Source of the DNA: Opeltia flavorubescens
Taxonomy: Eukaryota; Ascomycota; Lecanoromycetes; Teloschistales; Teloschistaceae
Direction of reading: 5' to 3'
Assembly: GCA_000442125.1 (NCBI GenBank)
Contig: KE546966.1
Location: forward strand, 272,969-336,968
Length of the DNA stretch: 64,000 nt
Positions 12,003-20,536 of this stretch are shown piece after piece; the first letter of the stretch is position 1; each line of letters opens with the position of its first letter. Under the pieces are notes generated by a model, which worked only from the letters and a program-made list of their open reading frames with translations, did not search any database and had not been told where the DNA came from. A program made the translations under genes and the position numbers.

Positions 12003-12387
12003 ATGTCTCAATTAACCGAAGGCAATCCGTATCCTTACGTCAGTATCCCCATTGCCCTCAGAAAATTCCATCAAACATTTATCTAAACCCAACGGCACCA
12101 AAAAGACCGTCAGAACCACGAACTTCGAATTCCAACTCCTGAGACAGAATACCACCTGCGCCAAGCCCCACAACTGCAACCAATTCAGACGTTACAAGGA
12201 CGTCTGCACCGGCCTCAGGGACATCAAACAGATATTACGCCAGCAACGGGTAATCAATATGGATGATCAGAATAGGGTGTGGAGCCAGATATGGAATAAA
12301 GCTGTGGAGAAGACGATTAGCAAGACCGAAGCTCTGAGTCGGGAACTTGACGACCTTGTTGAGGATATTGTAAGGGCATGCTGGTAG
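12003..12387 (+). CDS. Array copy 1, small protein of unrecognised family
   Basis: Exons 12003-12038 and 12106-12387, 105 aa. The intron starts GTCAGT and ends CAAAAAG, longer (67 bp) than in later copies. Exon 2 begins TVRTTNFEFQL and ends with the family module VWSQIWNKAVEKT followed by ISKTEALSRELDDL. The middle has three cysteines in a short stretch (residues about 27-45). Intact. It is the outermost copy on the left and the spacing to copy 2 is the largest in the array, which suggests it is an older member. Function unknown. Confidence 0.75.
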
Positions 12388-12865
12388 ATGCAGAAAGATC
12401 GGGGTAATAGAATGATGATGGGTCGCTCGGTTGCTGCTTATCGGGGTTAGAACGGCGCTTAAAAGCGGATGAATCAACTTTGAGGTGTACGGAAAGATTT
12501 TGGAGGCAATTTTGTACAGGGGGGCTGAGTGTGCAAGAATTGATTTATTTTGATATCCAATGTTGTCCCTTCTACTAGTCGCATGAGGCACTACAGCTGC
12601 CCGATATTCGGAGAAAAATAATCGTCACTGCTATATTATGAGTGTTGTGATGGTTAGGATTGTTAGTCTCAGATGGGTTTGGTATTATCTACAAGCCAGT
12701 TCAACAATCAAAATTTATTTCGAGGGTGTTTCGTCATATTTTGTGTCAATCATTCATCAGCCCTAACAGTATATGGCTTCTCTATCCGCATTATTCCTCG
12801 TCTGTAACGCACCCATATCAGGCAAGCATACTAGTGTCAAATCTGCCAACCTTCCAAGATACAAG

Positions 12866-13291
12866 ATGTCTAATGCAGCATCTGAAGACATGCAAGTAAA
12901 TAACCCCCTCATCCATCCATTCATCCATCCCCAAACCTAACAATCCAACAAAGATCCTCAAATCCACCACCTTCTACTTCCCCTCCATCGTCGAAAACGA
13001 AAATCTCAGCAACGAGAAAAAATACGACATCTACAAAACTTCCTTCACATCTATTTCGAAAATGCTGGGCAATGTCTGCGTCGACAGATGATAAGAGTGG
13101 ATAGCCGAGCAGAGAGACGAGGAGCTCGCCTTGGCGAGACCGCAGCAAAAGGGGCTGAAAAAGACGTCTGGGAAGAGGCGTGGAAAAAAGCTATGGAGGA
13201 GACATTGCGCAAGGTCGATGTTGTGGCTAAAAAGATTAATGATGTAGTTTTCGTAATATTGATGAGACCTCGTGAATGGTGGAAGGATTGA
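12866..13291 (+). pseudogene. Array copy 2, frameshifted
   Basis: Exon 1 12866-12895 (10 codons), intron to 12953, exon 2 from 12954. The N-terminal half reads ILKSTTFYFPS and continues to NVCVDR, then stops at TGA 13089-13091. The C-terminal module (DVWEEAWKKAMEETLRKV) is present downstream but in another frame (open from 13088 to 13291). One frame change between the two halves therefore separates conserved parts of the same gene. Either a recent indel or a sequence error; the rest of the copy is well preserved, so decay is recent if real. Confidence 0.65.
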
Positions 13292-13570
13292 TGGATTGAA
13301 GTTGCTGTGCAGAGTTCGCAACTTTGTTGATGTATAATAATTGAATGTGAATTACAGAATTTGTTTTGTCCACGTCATAGTACCTTGATATCACTTTTCC
13401 TTATCCTTCGCAACTTATTCACCCCCGGATTCTTTCCAACGAGTTTTTATTCTATGGCAAGTGTAATGTCTCATTCTTCCTCATAGCATGCTAATCATAT
13501 GTAAGCTTTGGTCTAGTTGAAATTCACAGCCACGTCCATCAAACAATTCGTCAACATTCGAGCGTCGAAG

Positions 13571-13981
13571 ATGCCTAGCACATGGGGTTTGCCCAAACCT
13601 TTCGGAGAAGTAGGTTCCTTTCAGCCTTAATATCAGCTTCCATGTCGGAGTTTAACATCTCAATAGATCATCAAATCAGAAAACTTCGAAATTACATTCA
13701 CCGAGGAAGCGGTCAATATCATCAATTACCGTTTCAGCGGCAAACATGAGTCACATTCTGTGGCCAGTGACGACCTCCATTTAATCAGAGATTTGTTGCG
13801 CCAACAACTTGTGAGGAAGGGTTCTCAGGGCACCAAAGAAGGGATGTGGGCCCAAACATGGAATGAAGCGGTGGAAAAGACGCTACGTAAAATACAAGCT
13901 TTGATATACGAGCTTGAAGGACTTGAGCACGTTGTTTGGATGAATTGGAATGCCCATTATCATATGGAGGATACAAATTAG
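13571..13981 (+). CDS. Array copy 3, small protein of unrecognised family
   Basis: Exons 13571-13609 and 13667-13981, 117 aa, the longest intact copy. Exon 1 is Pro-rich (MPSTWGLPKPFGE). Exon 2 opens IIKSENFEITF and carries the module MWAQTWNEAVEKTLRKIQAL followed by IYELEGL, which is the clearest match to the family consensus. A short extra tail containing several Trp, His and Asn residues follows the module. Intact. Confidence 0.78.
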
Positions 13982-14254
13982 ACGGATGGGCAAATAAGTG
14001 GACCGAAGCCTGTATCTTAAGTCCATGGTCATATCGACAGAAAACACCCCACTGAAATCTTTATCACACACTCCACTCATTTATTACTATGATATTATAT
14101 GTTTCAACGCTGCTCTTCGACATTATTATTGTTTTACAAGTGCAAGGTTTCGTTTTTTCCTCACCGAACCGCTTAGCCGCCTATCCTCGAAATCTAGTCA
14201 CATCACTCTACTAATCAACCATCCACTATTGCTCCNATCCGCAAAAGATCCATG

Positions 14255-14610
14255 ATGTCTACTATCAAATCCGATCGCGGAGAGAAAATGCATGTAGGTA
14301 ACACCCACTTCTCCACGATAATCTAGATCTCACAGGGATTAAGATCACCAAATCAACCCACTATAACTTCCCGTTCCTCGCCGGGTGCGTCGACAAAAAA
14401 GCTTTCAGCCTCTACAGAGTCATTCATGTCTACAGCGACCTCCAAAACATCACATCAACCCTACATCAACAGATCTTCAAAACAGATCTTTACCGCAAGG
14501 ACAAAGATGTGTGGGGCCACCAGAGTCAAGTCTGGAAAGTGTCGGTGGAGGAGGTTGTTCGCAAAATGGATGGTTTGAGAAAGGAACTCGAGGATTTTAT
14601 GGCTTCCTGA
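14255..14610 (+). CDS. Array copy 4, small protein of unrecognised family
   Basis: Exons 14255-14293 and 14344-14610, 101 aa. Exon 1 reads MSTIKSDRGEKMH; an ATG directly before it (14252) is an alternative start. I place the acceptor at ATTAAG, not at the CACAG eight bases earlier, because only this gives the family start ITKSTHYNFPF in phase 0. The module has two extra residues (VWGHQSQVW instead of W-x3-W) and continues VSVEEVVRKMDGLRKELEDF. An N base lies 19 bases upstream of the start. Intact. Confidence 0.72.
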
Positions 14611-14920
14611 GGGAACGTTGTTGGATTTTGAGGAAGAGGGCATGCATGTGCGGGAGGGAAGGACGAATGGATTAGGTCTTCAAGCTTGAGTTCATGACCA
14701 CCCTTATGCGAAATTATCCATCCCATTTCGAGTTTACACTTATCATACCTCCACGTTGCATCACCTCCGTGTGAACCTATCATTTCGAGGTATTCATTGT
14801 TCCACCAGTACGAATTGCTTACCCTACTGCCTACCAACTCGCCAAGCAGTCCGCTCCCGAAATCTACTTAAAACACACGACCAACCATCCACTGTTATAC
14901 ATCCCCAACCAGCATCCACA

Positions 14921-15300
14921 ATGTCTGCTACAAAATCTAGTGACGGAGAAAATAAGCAAGTGCGTACCACACACGTCTTTCGGTTAGCCTGGACTTAACA
15001 AGCTATCAGATCATCAGAACCACCAATTTCGAATTCCCGTTCATCACTGGAGACATTGAGGTAGACGGGCTTAGCGTCAGCGACATGTGGGTAATCGCAG
15101 ATTTCTACAAGAATCTTCAAGGTATCGAAAAGACCGTGCATCACCAAATTTCGAAAGCGAAGGATCAGCACAAGGAAGGCATCATGTCCAGCCACCAGAG
15201 TGGGGCTTGGATAGAGATTATGTTAATATTAGTTTCGAAGATGGAAGATCTAATGGATGAGCTTGAGCTTTTTGTACATTCATTAAGGTATGATGAATGA
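14921..15300 (+). CDS. Array copy 5, small protein of unrecognised family
   Basis: Exons 14921-14959 and 15010-15300, 109 aa, intron 50 bp with a GTGCGT donor. Exon 2 opens IIRTTNFEFPF. The C-terminal module is diverged: the second Trp is lost (GAWIEIMLILVSK), while MEDLMDELELF keeps the helical periodicity. Of the intact copies it is among the most changed in the module. Open reading frame intact. Confidence 0.72.
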
Positions 15301-15574
15301 AAGACTGGGGAAGTGGCATGAACTAGAGAGAGGAATGGAAGCATCAGGGGACTAGAGTTTTTATCTTGCCTTCACAATCATGTCGCTGTGAAATAAACCG
15401 TTCAGACTTGGCTCAGATTACACTCTTTCTTTCCTCTACATCGCCGAAGCCTTAAAAAGGAATCACACCTCCTTACCCTTCTTCCTACCAAAACACCTGT
15501 CATTCAGTTCGTTCAGATCTGATAAGACCACACTACGGTCCATTTACCGTTCAATCCATTTACGAGCATTCAAG

Positions 15575-15948
15575 ATGTCTGTTACAGTGCTTCGAGATGG
15601 AGAGAAAACAGTCGTCAGTGACCCCAAACCATCCGCTCAACTCCTAAACTAATTCTATCGAAGACATACAAATCCACCAACTTCGAAATCCAATGCAATT
15701 TGGAGGATTTGCACAAGTCTTGGTTCTATGATTGGAACGTACACCGGGACTACATAAAGCTCTATACCCCTCTCATAGAAATCGACTCAATCCTACATCG
15801 GCAGCACCAAAAGTCGTTCTTTTTGGGCGTGGAAGGCACCTCGGTGTGGCAGGAGGCTATGAAGCAGACGACAAGCAAGATTGGAAGCTTGATCAAGGAA
15901 CTCCAGGAGCTTCATGATGCTGCTTTCCGATTGTACTGCCAGCAATAA
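15575..15948 (+). CDS. Array copy 6, small protein of unrecognised family
   Basis: Exons 15575-15613 and 15664-15948, 107 aa, intron 50 bp (GTCAGT..GAAG). Exon 1 is MSVTVLRDGEKTV, close to copies 4 and 5 in its DGEK-type end. Exon 2 opens TYKSTNFEIQC. The module is four residues shorter than usual: only one Trp remains (SVWQEAMKQTTSKIGSLIKE). The reading frame is open throughout, so this is an in-frame deletion. Confidence 0.72.
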
Positions 15949-16189
15949 GGATGGGCGGAAAGTATGAAAACTAGGTGTCTGCTTCAAGCTCATAGCCATA
16001 TCAACATGAAATAATCCATTCAACATTTCAATCTTTCAATGTACACTCGTTACTCCTAGACTCTCAAATGATCTCAAATGAAAACGACCTCTTAGAAACC
16101 ATCTTATTTTTGCACGCGTAAGGTTTTACCCTTCGTCCTACCGGACCGCCTCAATCCTCAACGGCCATATCCATTTACAAGCATCCAAG

Positions 16190-16575
16190 ATGTCTGCGAA
16201 TGTACCTACGGAGCAAGGCTTCGCACGTGTAAGGTAAAGTAAAATAACCAAAATTGCTCGAGGCTAACAATTCTACAGGTCATGAGATCCACCAACTTTG
16301 AATTCAAATTCATGACCGAAGATTCCCTCCGCAATATTTCCAAAAACCACTATACACGCGAGACCTACTGGAAAACTCGCGCAAGGCTCGCCCACATCGA
16401 TATGGAACTCCGCCTACAAGTCATCAAAGGGCTATCAATGCGTACGGAAGCAATGTCTTGGAGCCGGGTGTGGGTTAAAGCTGTGGGGAAGACATTAATT
16501 AAGATAGAGGGATTGATCGATGAGATCAATGATATTTTTGACGCTGATAGGAAGGTGGAAATGTTGATTTTTTAA
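16190..16575 (+). CDS. Array copy 7, small protein of unrecognised family
   Basis: Exons 16190-16228 and 16279-16575, 111 aa, intron 50 bp with acceptor CTACAG. Exon 2 opens VMRSTNFEFKF, and the module reads SWSRVWVKAVGKTLIKIEGL followed by IDEINDIFDAD. Both conserved blocks are close to consensus. Intact. It is the last copy of the first group with the STNFEF-type start before four copies of another type. Confidence 0.77.
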
Positions 16576-16814
16576 GAGCGGGGCCATAGATCAGGGCGAT
16601 TGCTTGAGTCTACAGCTACATCAGTATGGAAAGATCCATGCAAGTCAAATATAATATTTACTCCCTTCACCTCATAGAACCTTAGATGCAATCATCTCTC
16701 CAAGCACGAAATCTCATTCCTCTTTCCCCAAAATCACACATCTACTCCTCCGTGATCTAATTGCACGACTCCATCCCTCCACCACCCTACCAACCCACAA
16801 CCCCGCCAACCTCA

Positions 16815-17218
16815 ATGTCCCTCACAGCGACTCCAGATGAACAGCGTGACCTTGTAGGTAGCTCAAACATATCCATCTAGCTCTGCTCTGATCTAATAAC
16901 TCCACAGATCATACAATCCATCATCTCCTCCTCAGCCCATCTCTCCCGAGCAAAAAAATGCAAAAATTCTGGTGCTACAACCTCCTTTTAAGCTGGCTTT
17001 ACATCAACACCGAACTCAGAGATGTGAAAAAGACGTTGGATGGACAGGTTGGGAAAGCGGATGCTTAGCGCGTGGGAGTAGATGCTCAGGGCATGGAAGG
17101 AATCTTGGTGTGGGTCCAGGTGTGGAAGGAAGCTATGGAGTCTTCGTGGAAGATGCGGTGTTTGATTGATGAGTTGAATGTTTGCGATGATATTCTTATG
17201 GGGAGGGCGAGGATTTGA
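16815..17218 (+). pseudogene. Array copy 8, broken by frameshift and nonsense codon
   Basis: Exon 1 16815-16853 (MSLTATPDEQRDL), intron 54 bp, exon 2 from 16908. The frame starting IIQSIISSS stops at TAA 16989-16991. The rest continues in another frame (WLYINTELRDVKKTLDGQV), meets TAG at 17066-17068 and ends with the module VWVQVWKEAMESSWKMRCL at 17218. The TAG lies in the first of two near-identical stretches (17060 and 17081 onwards); the second stretch has CAG at the same place, so the stop is a C-to-T change in a CpA context. The copy is clearly non-coding now. Confidence 0.75.
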
Positions 17219-17437
17219 GGAGGGGGGATAGAGGGAGTAGGGTTGAGTTGGTGGCTGGATATTGATATGAGGGGATGGATTTCACCACACTTCTTATGCA
17301 GTGCTTGTCCTTCGTCATGGATGTGAATATTGACTAAATTACCTCTTTCTCTTCCCCTATCACCCATCTATCTAATCAAACATAAAACAAACCACACATC
17401 CATCATCCGACTGTTAGATCACCCACTACGATCAAAN

Positions 17438-17814
17438 ATGTACACTACAGCAGCTCCAGGTCCACAAAGAAAATTCGTAGGTAATCTTAATCTATTGAAC
17501 TTCTTCCCGACTCAATGATTCTACAGACTAGCCAACCCTTCACCCTCAAAACCCAGCTCACCTGGGAGAAAAATATGCACAAAATCTGGGGCTCGGCCCT
17601 CTTCAACCAGCGCCAATTCGAATCTATCAAGAGATTGTTTGTGATCAAAACTGCACTGGACCGACAGGTTAGGGAAGCGGGATATAAATGCAAGCAAGAA
17701 GCATCCGAGTGGAAGTAAGTGTGGAAAGAGGCTGTCGAGAAGGCAGCGGGGAAGGTCATGGATATGATCGATAAGCTTGACCATGAATTGAGGTCGAGTG
17801 TACCTAACAGATAA
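17438..17814 (+). pseudogene. Array copy 9, one in-frame stop
   Basis: Exon 1 17438-17476, intron 50 bp, exon 2 17527-17814. Exon 2 belongs to the second sequence type (TSQPFTLKTQLTWEKNMHKI). The frame is open except for TAA at 17716-17718, located inside the module between W-K and VWKEAVEKAAGK, after which the same frame continues to TAA at 17812-17814. Other copies have Gln (CAA/CAG) at this place, so a single CAA-to-TAA change explains the break. The same bases create a GTAAGT donor-like site, but splicing it would remove the conserved module. An N base precedes the start codon. Confidence 0.7.
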
Positions 17815-17986
17815 TCATGTGAAAAAACAATCAATCAACTCATCACACTTTCAATTGAATAATATACTGATTTCCTAAGTACAAAATAATCTTTTTCCTT
17901 TACTATATTGCCGATCTGTCGAGTCATGAATTAATCAAACCAGAAATCTATCAACCAATAGTGAAACTAAACTACCGACATCCAAA

Positions 17987-18387
17987 ATGCCCACCTCAAC
18001 GAATGCAGAGATACAGAAAGAGCACGTAAGTAGTTCAAAATCTATATATTTTCAAAATCTAATCGAACAATTTCATAGACCACCCAATCCCTCACCCCTA
18101 AAGCGCAACCAACCTGGCAAGATTACGTGCACCACGTGCACCAAATCTTGGTTCCCGGCCTCAGTCGAAGTGGAAGCAAATTAAATTACACATATCTCAA
18201 ACTCTTCAGCTTACAAACCTCATTGTACCGACAGATGAGGGAAGCGGACTCTCTTCAGTGCACTCAAAGAATGTCGGTCTGGGTCCAGGTGTGGAAGAAG
18301 GAAATGGAGGACGTTGCGCGGAAGGTTCAGCGTTTGATTTATGAGCTTCATGATTTCGAAGCTCCTGCAGTGGACCGAGGTTCTTAG
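17987..18387 (+). CDS. Array copy 10, small protein, second sequence type
   Basis: Exons 17987-18025 and 18079-18387, 115 aa. Exon 1 is MPTSTNAEIQKEH. Exon 2 opens TTQSLTPKAQPTWQDYVHHV, so it has the alternative N-terminal half shared with copies 9 and 11 and not the STNFEF type. The middle (LYRQMREADS) matches copy 9 (LDRQVREAGY). Module: VWVQVWKKEMEDVARKVQRL, then IYELHDF. It ends VDRGS, as copy 11 does. Intact. Confidence 0.75.
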
Positions 18388-18597
18388 CTCGGCTTTACAT
18401 TAGTTTGAGGTGGCTTGTTTCATTACAGTTCTTGTTCATGCGTCATGGATGTGAATGCCGGCCAGGTAATTTTAGCAGGATTACCGTCTCGTAAGCACGG
18501 ATAGTTCGTTCGTTCTCCTTATTAATATCTCCAGTCACGAGCGAACCAAGCCACACATCCATCAGCCAGTGGTCAAATCATACTACAAGCATCCAAG

Positions 18598-18965
18598 ATG
18601 TCTACTACAGCAGATCCACAGGGTCACCCAGTAGGTAGTCCCAACCTATCTAATTCCAATCTTATCTAATATTTCAACAGATCTCTCAATCTCCCATTTC
18701 CAAAATGCAGCTCGCTTGGGAAGATAAAATACGCAAACTCTTCGGCTCTGGCCTCGATCAGAGCCCGTTGGAGACTTATATGCAGCTCCTTACTATCGAA
18801 GCTGTAGTGGACGGACAGTCCAGGAAAGCCAATACTCAGGGCGTGGAAGGGGATGTGTGGAGCCGGGTATGGAAGGATGCTGTAGAAGAGACTTCGCGAA
18901 AAATTCAGCGTTTGATCATTCAGCTTGATTTGTTCGATGCTGCTGGAGTGGACCGAGGTTCTTAG
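18598..18965 (+). CDS. Array copy 11, small protein, second sequence type
   Basis: Exons 18598-18630 (11 codons) and 18681-18965, 105 aa, intron 50 bp with GTAGGT donor. Exon 2 opens ISQSPISKMQLAWEDKIRKL and continues with VVDGQSRKANTQGVEGDVW before the module SRVWKDAVEETSRKIQRL. The ending VDRGS and the following about 70 bases closely match copy 10, so copies 10 and 11 probably arose by the most recent duplication visible here. Intact. Confidence 0.77.
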
Positions 18966-19190
18966 CTCGGCTTCACATTAATGGGAGGTGATTTGTTTCA
19001 TGACCATTCTTGTTCACTACTGGTTATGCGTCATAAACTTGATTGCCGACTAGTTTCTTTGAATAAGATTACCATCTCACCAGAATAACAAATCTGTCCG
19101 CTTGAACTTTGTTTTTCTAACGGCCAGTCGCAAGCTGATCACATCAAGCATCTACCAACCAACTACCACATCACTCCGCTAAAATCTAAG

Positions 19191-19576
19191 ATGTCCACCC
19201 CAGCACCTCCAGATCCACAGAGTGAACGCGTAAGCTCCACACCCCATCGTCCAGCTGATCCGAAAAAATCTAACCATTTCAAAAGATCGTCAAATCCGCG
19301 CACTTCGAATATCGATTCGCCGAGGTCCTTACCGCGGAGCAAAATAGGATCGAATACGAACGCTCCACGGACATCATCGACCATCTCTGTGTTCTCAGGC
19401 GAGTTCTATGCCGCAGGTCCAAAGAACCGGTTCCTCCAAACACCACGGAAGGCGGCGAATGGAGCGAGGTTTGGAAGGAAACGATGTTGGAGATACTGCA
19501 CAAAATTGAAACGTTGATGGTGGAGCATTATGGTCTTAGCCGTGCTATTGGGGAGGCTTATATACGCCGATTTTGA
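19191..19576 (+). CDS. Array copy 12, small protein of unrecognised family
   Basis: Exons 19191-19229 and 19286-19576, 109 aa. Exon 1 (MSTPAPPDPQSER) resembles those of copies 9 and 11, but exon 2 opens IVKSAHFEYRF, the first sequence type. This mix suggests exchange between copies. Two cysteines and several arginines lie in the middle. Module: EWSEVWKETMLEILHKIETL, then MVEHYGL. Intact. Confidence 0.73.
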
Positions 19577-19850
19577 TGAGGAGCGCGATGGAATTATGGG
19601 GAGGGCTGTGATTTAACTAAGGAAGATGGAGTTGGTAGCTCGAGTCAATTGATTGGTACAGAGATGTGAAGGGATGGATTTTCATCACTTTTCGTATTCA
19701 TTACTTGTTATTCAATATTGACATTTCCTGCTGGTAGGAATATCATCCCATAATCGTAAACAATGTAACGGATCACCTATCTATCTAGCGACAACCGACC
19801 TACCTGAACATCTATCAGTCAATAGTCAGAACAACCTACGAATACCTAAG

Positions 19851-20228
19851 ATGCCTACCTACAGTTCGCAGAAGAAGCATGTAAGTTTCACTACATTTTC
19901 CTATTCAACCCAACTCTAACAATTCGGAAAGATCATCAAATCCACCCACTTTACATATCAATTCCACGAGATAGACATGAATGGCCACAATAACATCGAA
20001 AACGACCGGTATGACAGAACCTACGCCTATCTCGCAGACCTGAAAAACCGCCTCAATCATAGGTCTGATAGCCAGATTGGTCTAGAGGTCACAAAACCCG
20101 CGTCTCAGTCAGTGGAAGACAGAAAATGGAGTCTAGTATGGAACGACGCCGTAAATATGACACTTCGCAAGGTAGAGGGTTTGATTGAAGAGCACGACAA
20201 CCTTTATCGTGAGATCCGTGACTGGTGA
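19851..20228 (+). CDS. Array copy 13, small protein of unrecognised family
   Basis: Exons 19851-19880 (MPTYSSQKKH) and 19932-20228, 108 aa, intron 51 bp with GTAAGT donor. Exon 2 opens IIKSTHFTYQF and the module reads KWSLVWNDAVNMTLRKVEGL, then IEEHDNL. Intact. It is the last copy; the following 300 bases carry no further unit, and the next gene (MFS transporter) is on the other strand. Confidence 0.75.
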
Positions 20229-20536
20229 GTGCTTCGATATCGATCTGGAGGATGCATGGACTGACAACAATGGTAGTGATCATTTCATAACCTACATCTA
20301 GGGTGGATGGAAATGGCATCCTTTGCACATAGGCTGTGATAGAGAGAAAGATGGAAGGAATGAAATGGCTCGAAGAGCCGGTGGAGGNTCAAGCTTGACA
20401 CATCCTGAAGCTCATTAGCATACCATAAAATCTCCATGAAATGGTCCTTGTGTCGTCAGCCTAATGCTGTACATCATTATCCTGAACAAAAAGCCTACTA
20501 CCAAATTATTCTAGTTCATGCCCCATTCCTCGTTCC
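20229..20536. other. Convergent 3' region between array and MFS gene
   Basis: Short space between the last array copy and the 3' end of the transporter gene. It contains one N base (20388). No gene seen. Confidence 0.4.

Larger units (their letters stand above)
12003..20228 (+). repeat. Tandem array of 13 paralogous two-exon genes (unrecognised family)
   Basis: Start codons lie at 12003, 12866, 13571, 14255, 14921, 15575, 16190, 16815, 17438, 17987, 18598, 19191 and 19851: thirteen head-to-tail copies at 549-863 bp spacing, all on the plus strand. Every copy has a first exon of 10-13 codons (13 codons in nine copies), a phase-0 intron of 50-67 bp (exactly 50 bp in six) and a second exon of 89-105 codons including the stop. 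Second exons usually open with (I/V/T)-x-(K/R)-S-T-N-F-E-F-type residues and close with W-x3-W-(K/N)-x-A-(V/M)-E-x-T-x-R-K-(I/V)-x2-L-I-x-E-L. No signal peptide or membrane segment is visible; the C-terminal module looks like an amphipathic helix. Start contexts (CCAAGATGTC) and 3' flanks are also similar, so whole units were duplicated. Copies 2, 8 and 9 are broken. Confidence 0.9.

Noticed and set aside
17712-17722. GTAAGT in array copy 9 as a true splice donor
   Set aside because: The same reading frame continues after the stop with the conserved module; splicing there would remove it. A nonsense change explains the data better.
12003-20228. CRISPR-like or satellite repeat explanation for the periodic array
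   Set aside because: The units are about 0.6 kb, contain spliced open frames with conserved protein motifs, and vary in sequence; this is gene duplication, not a short-repeat array.
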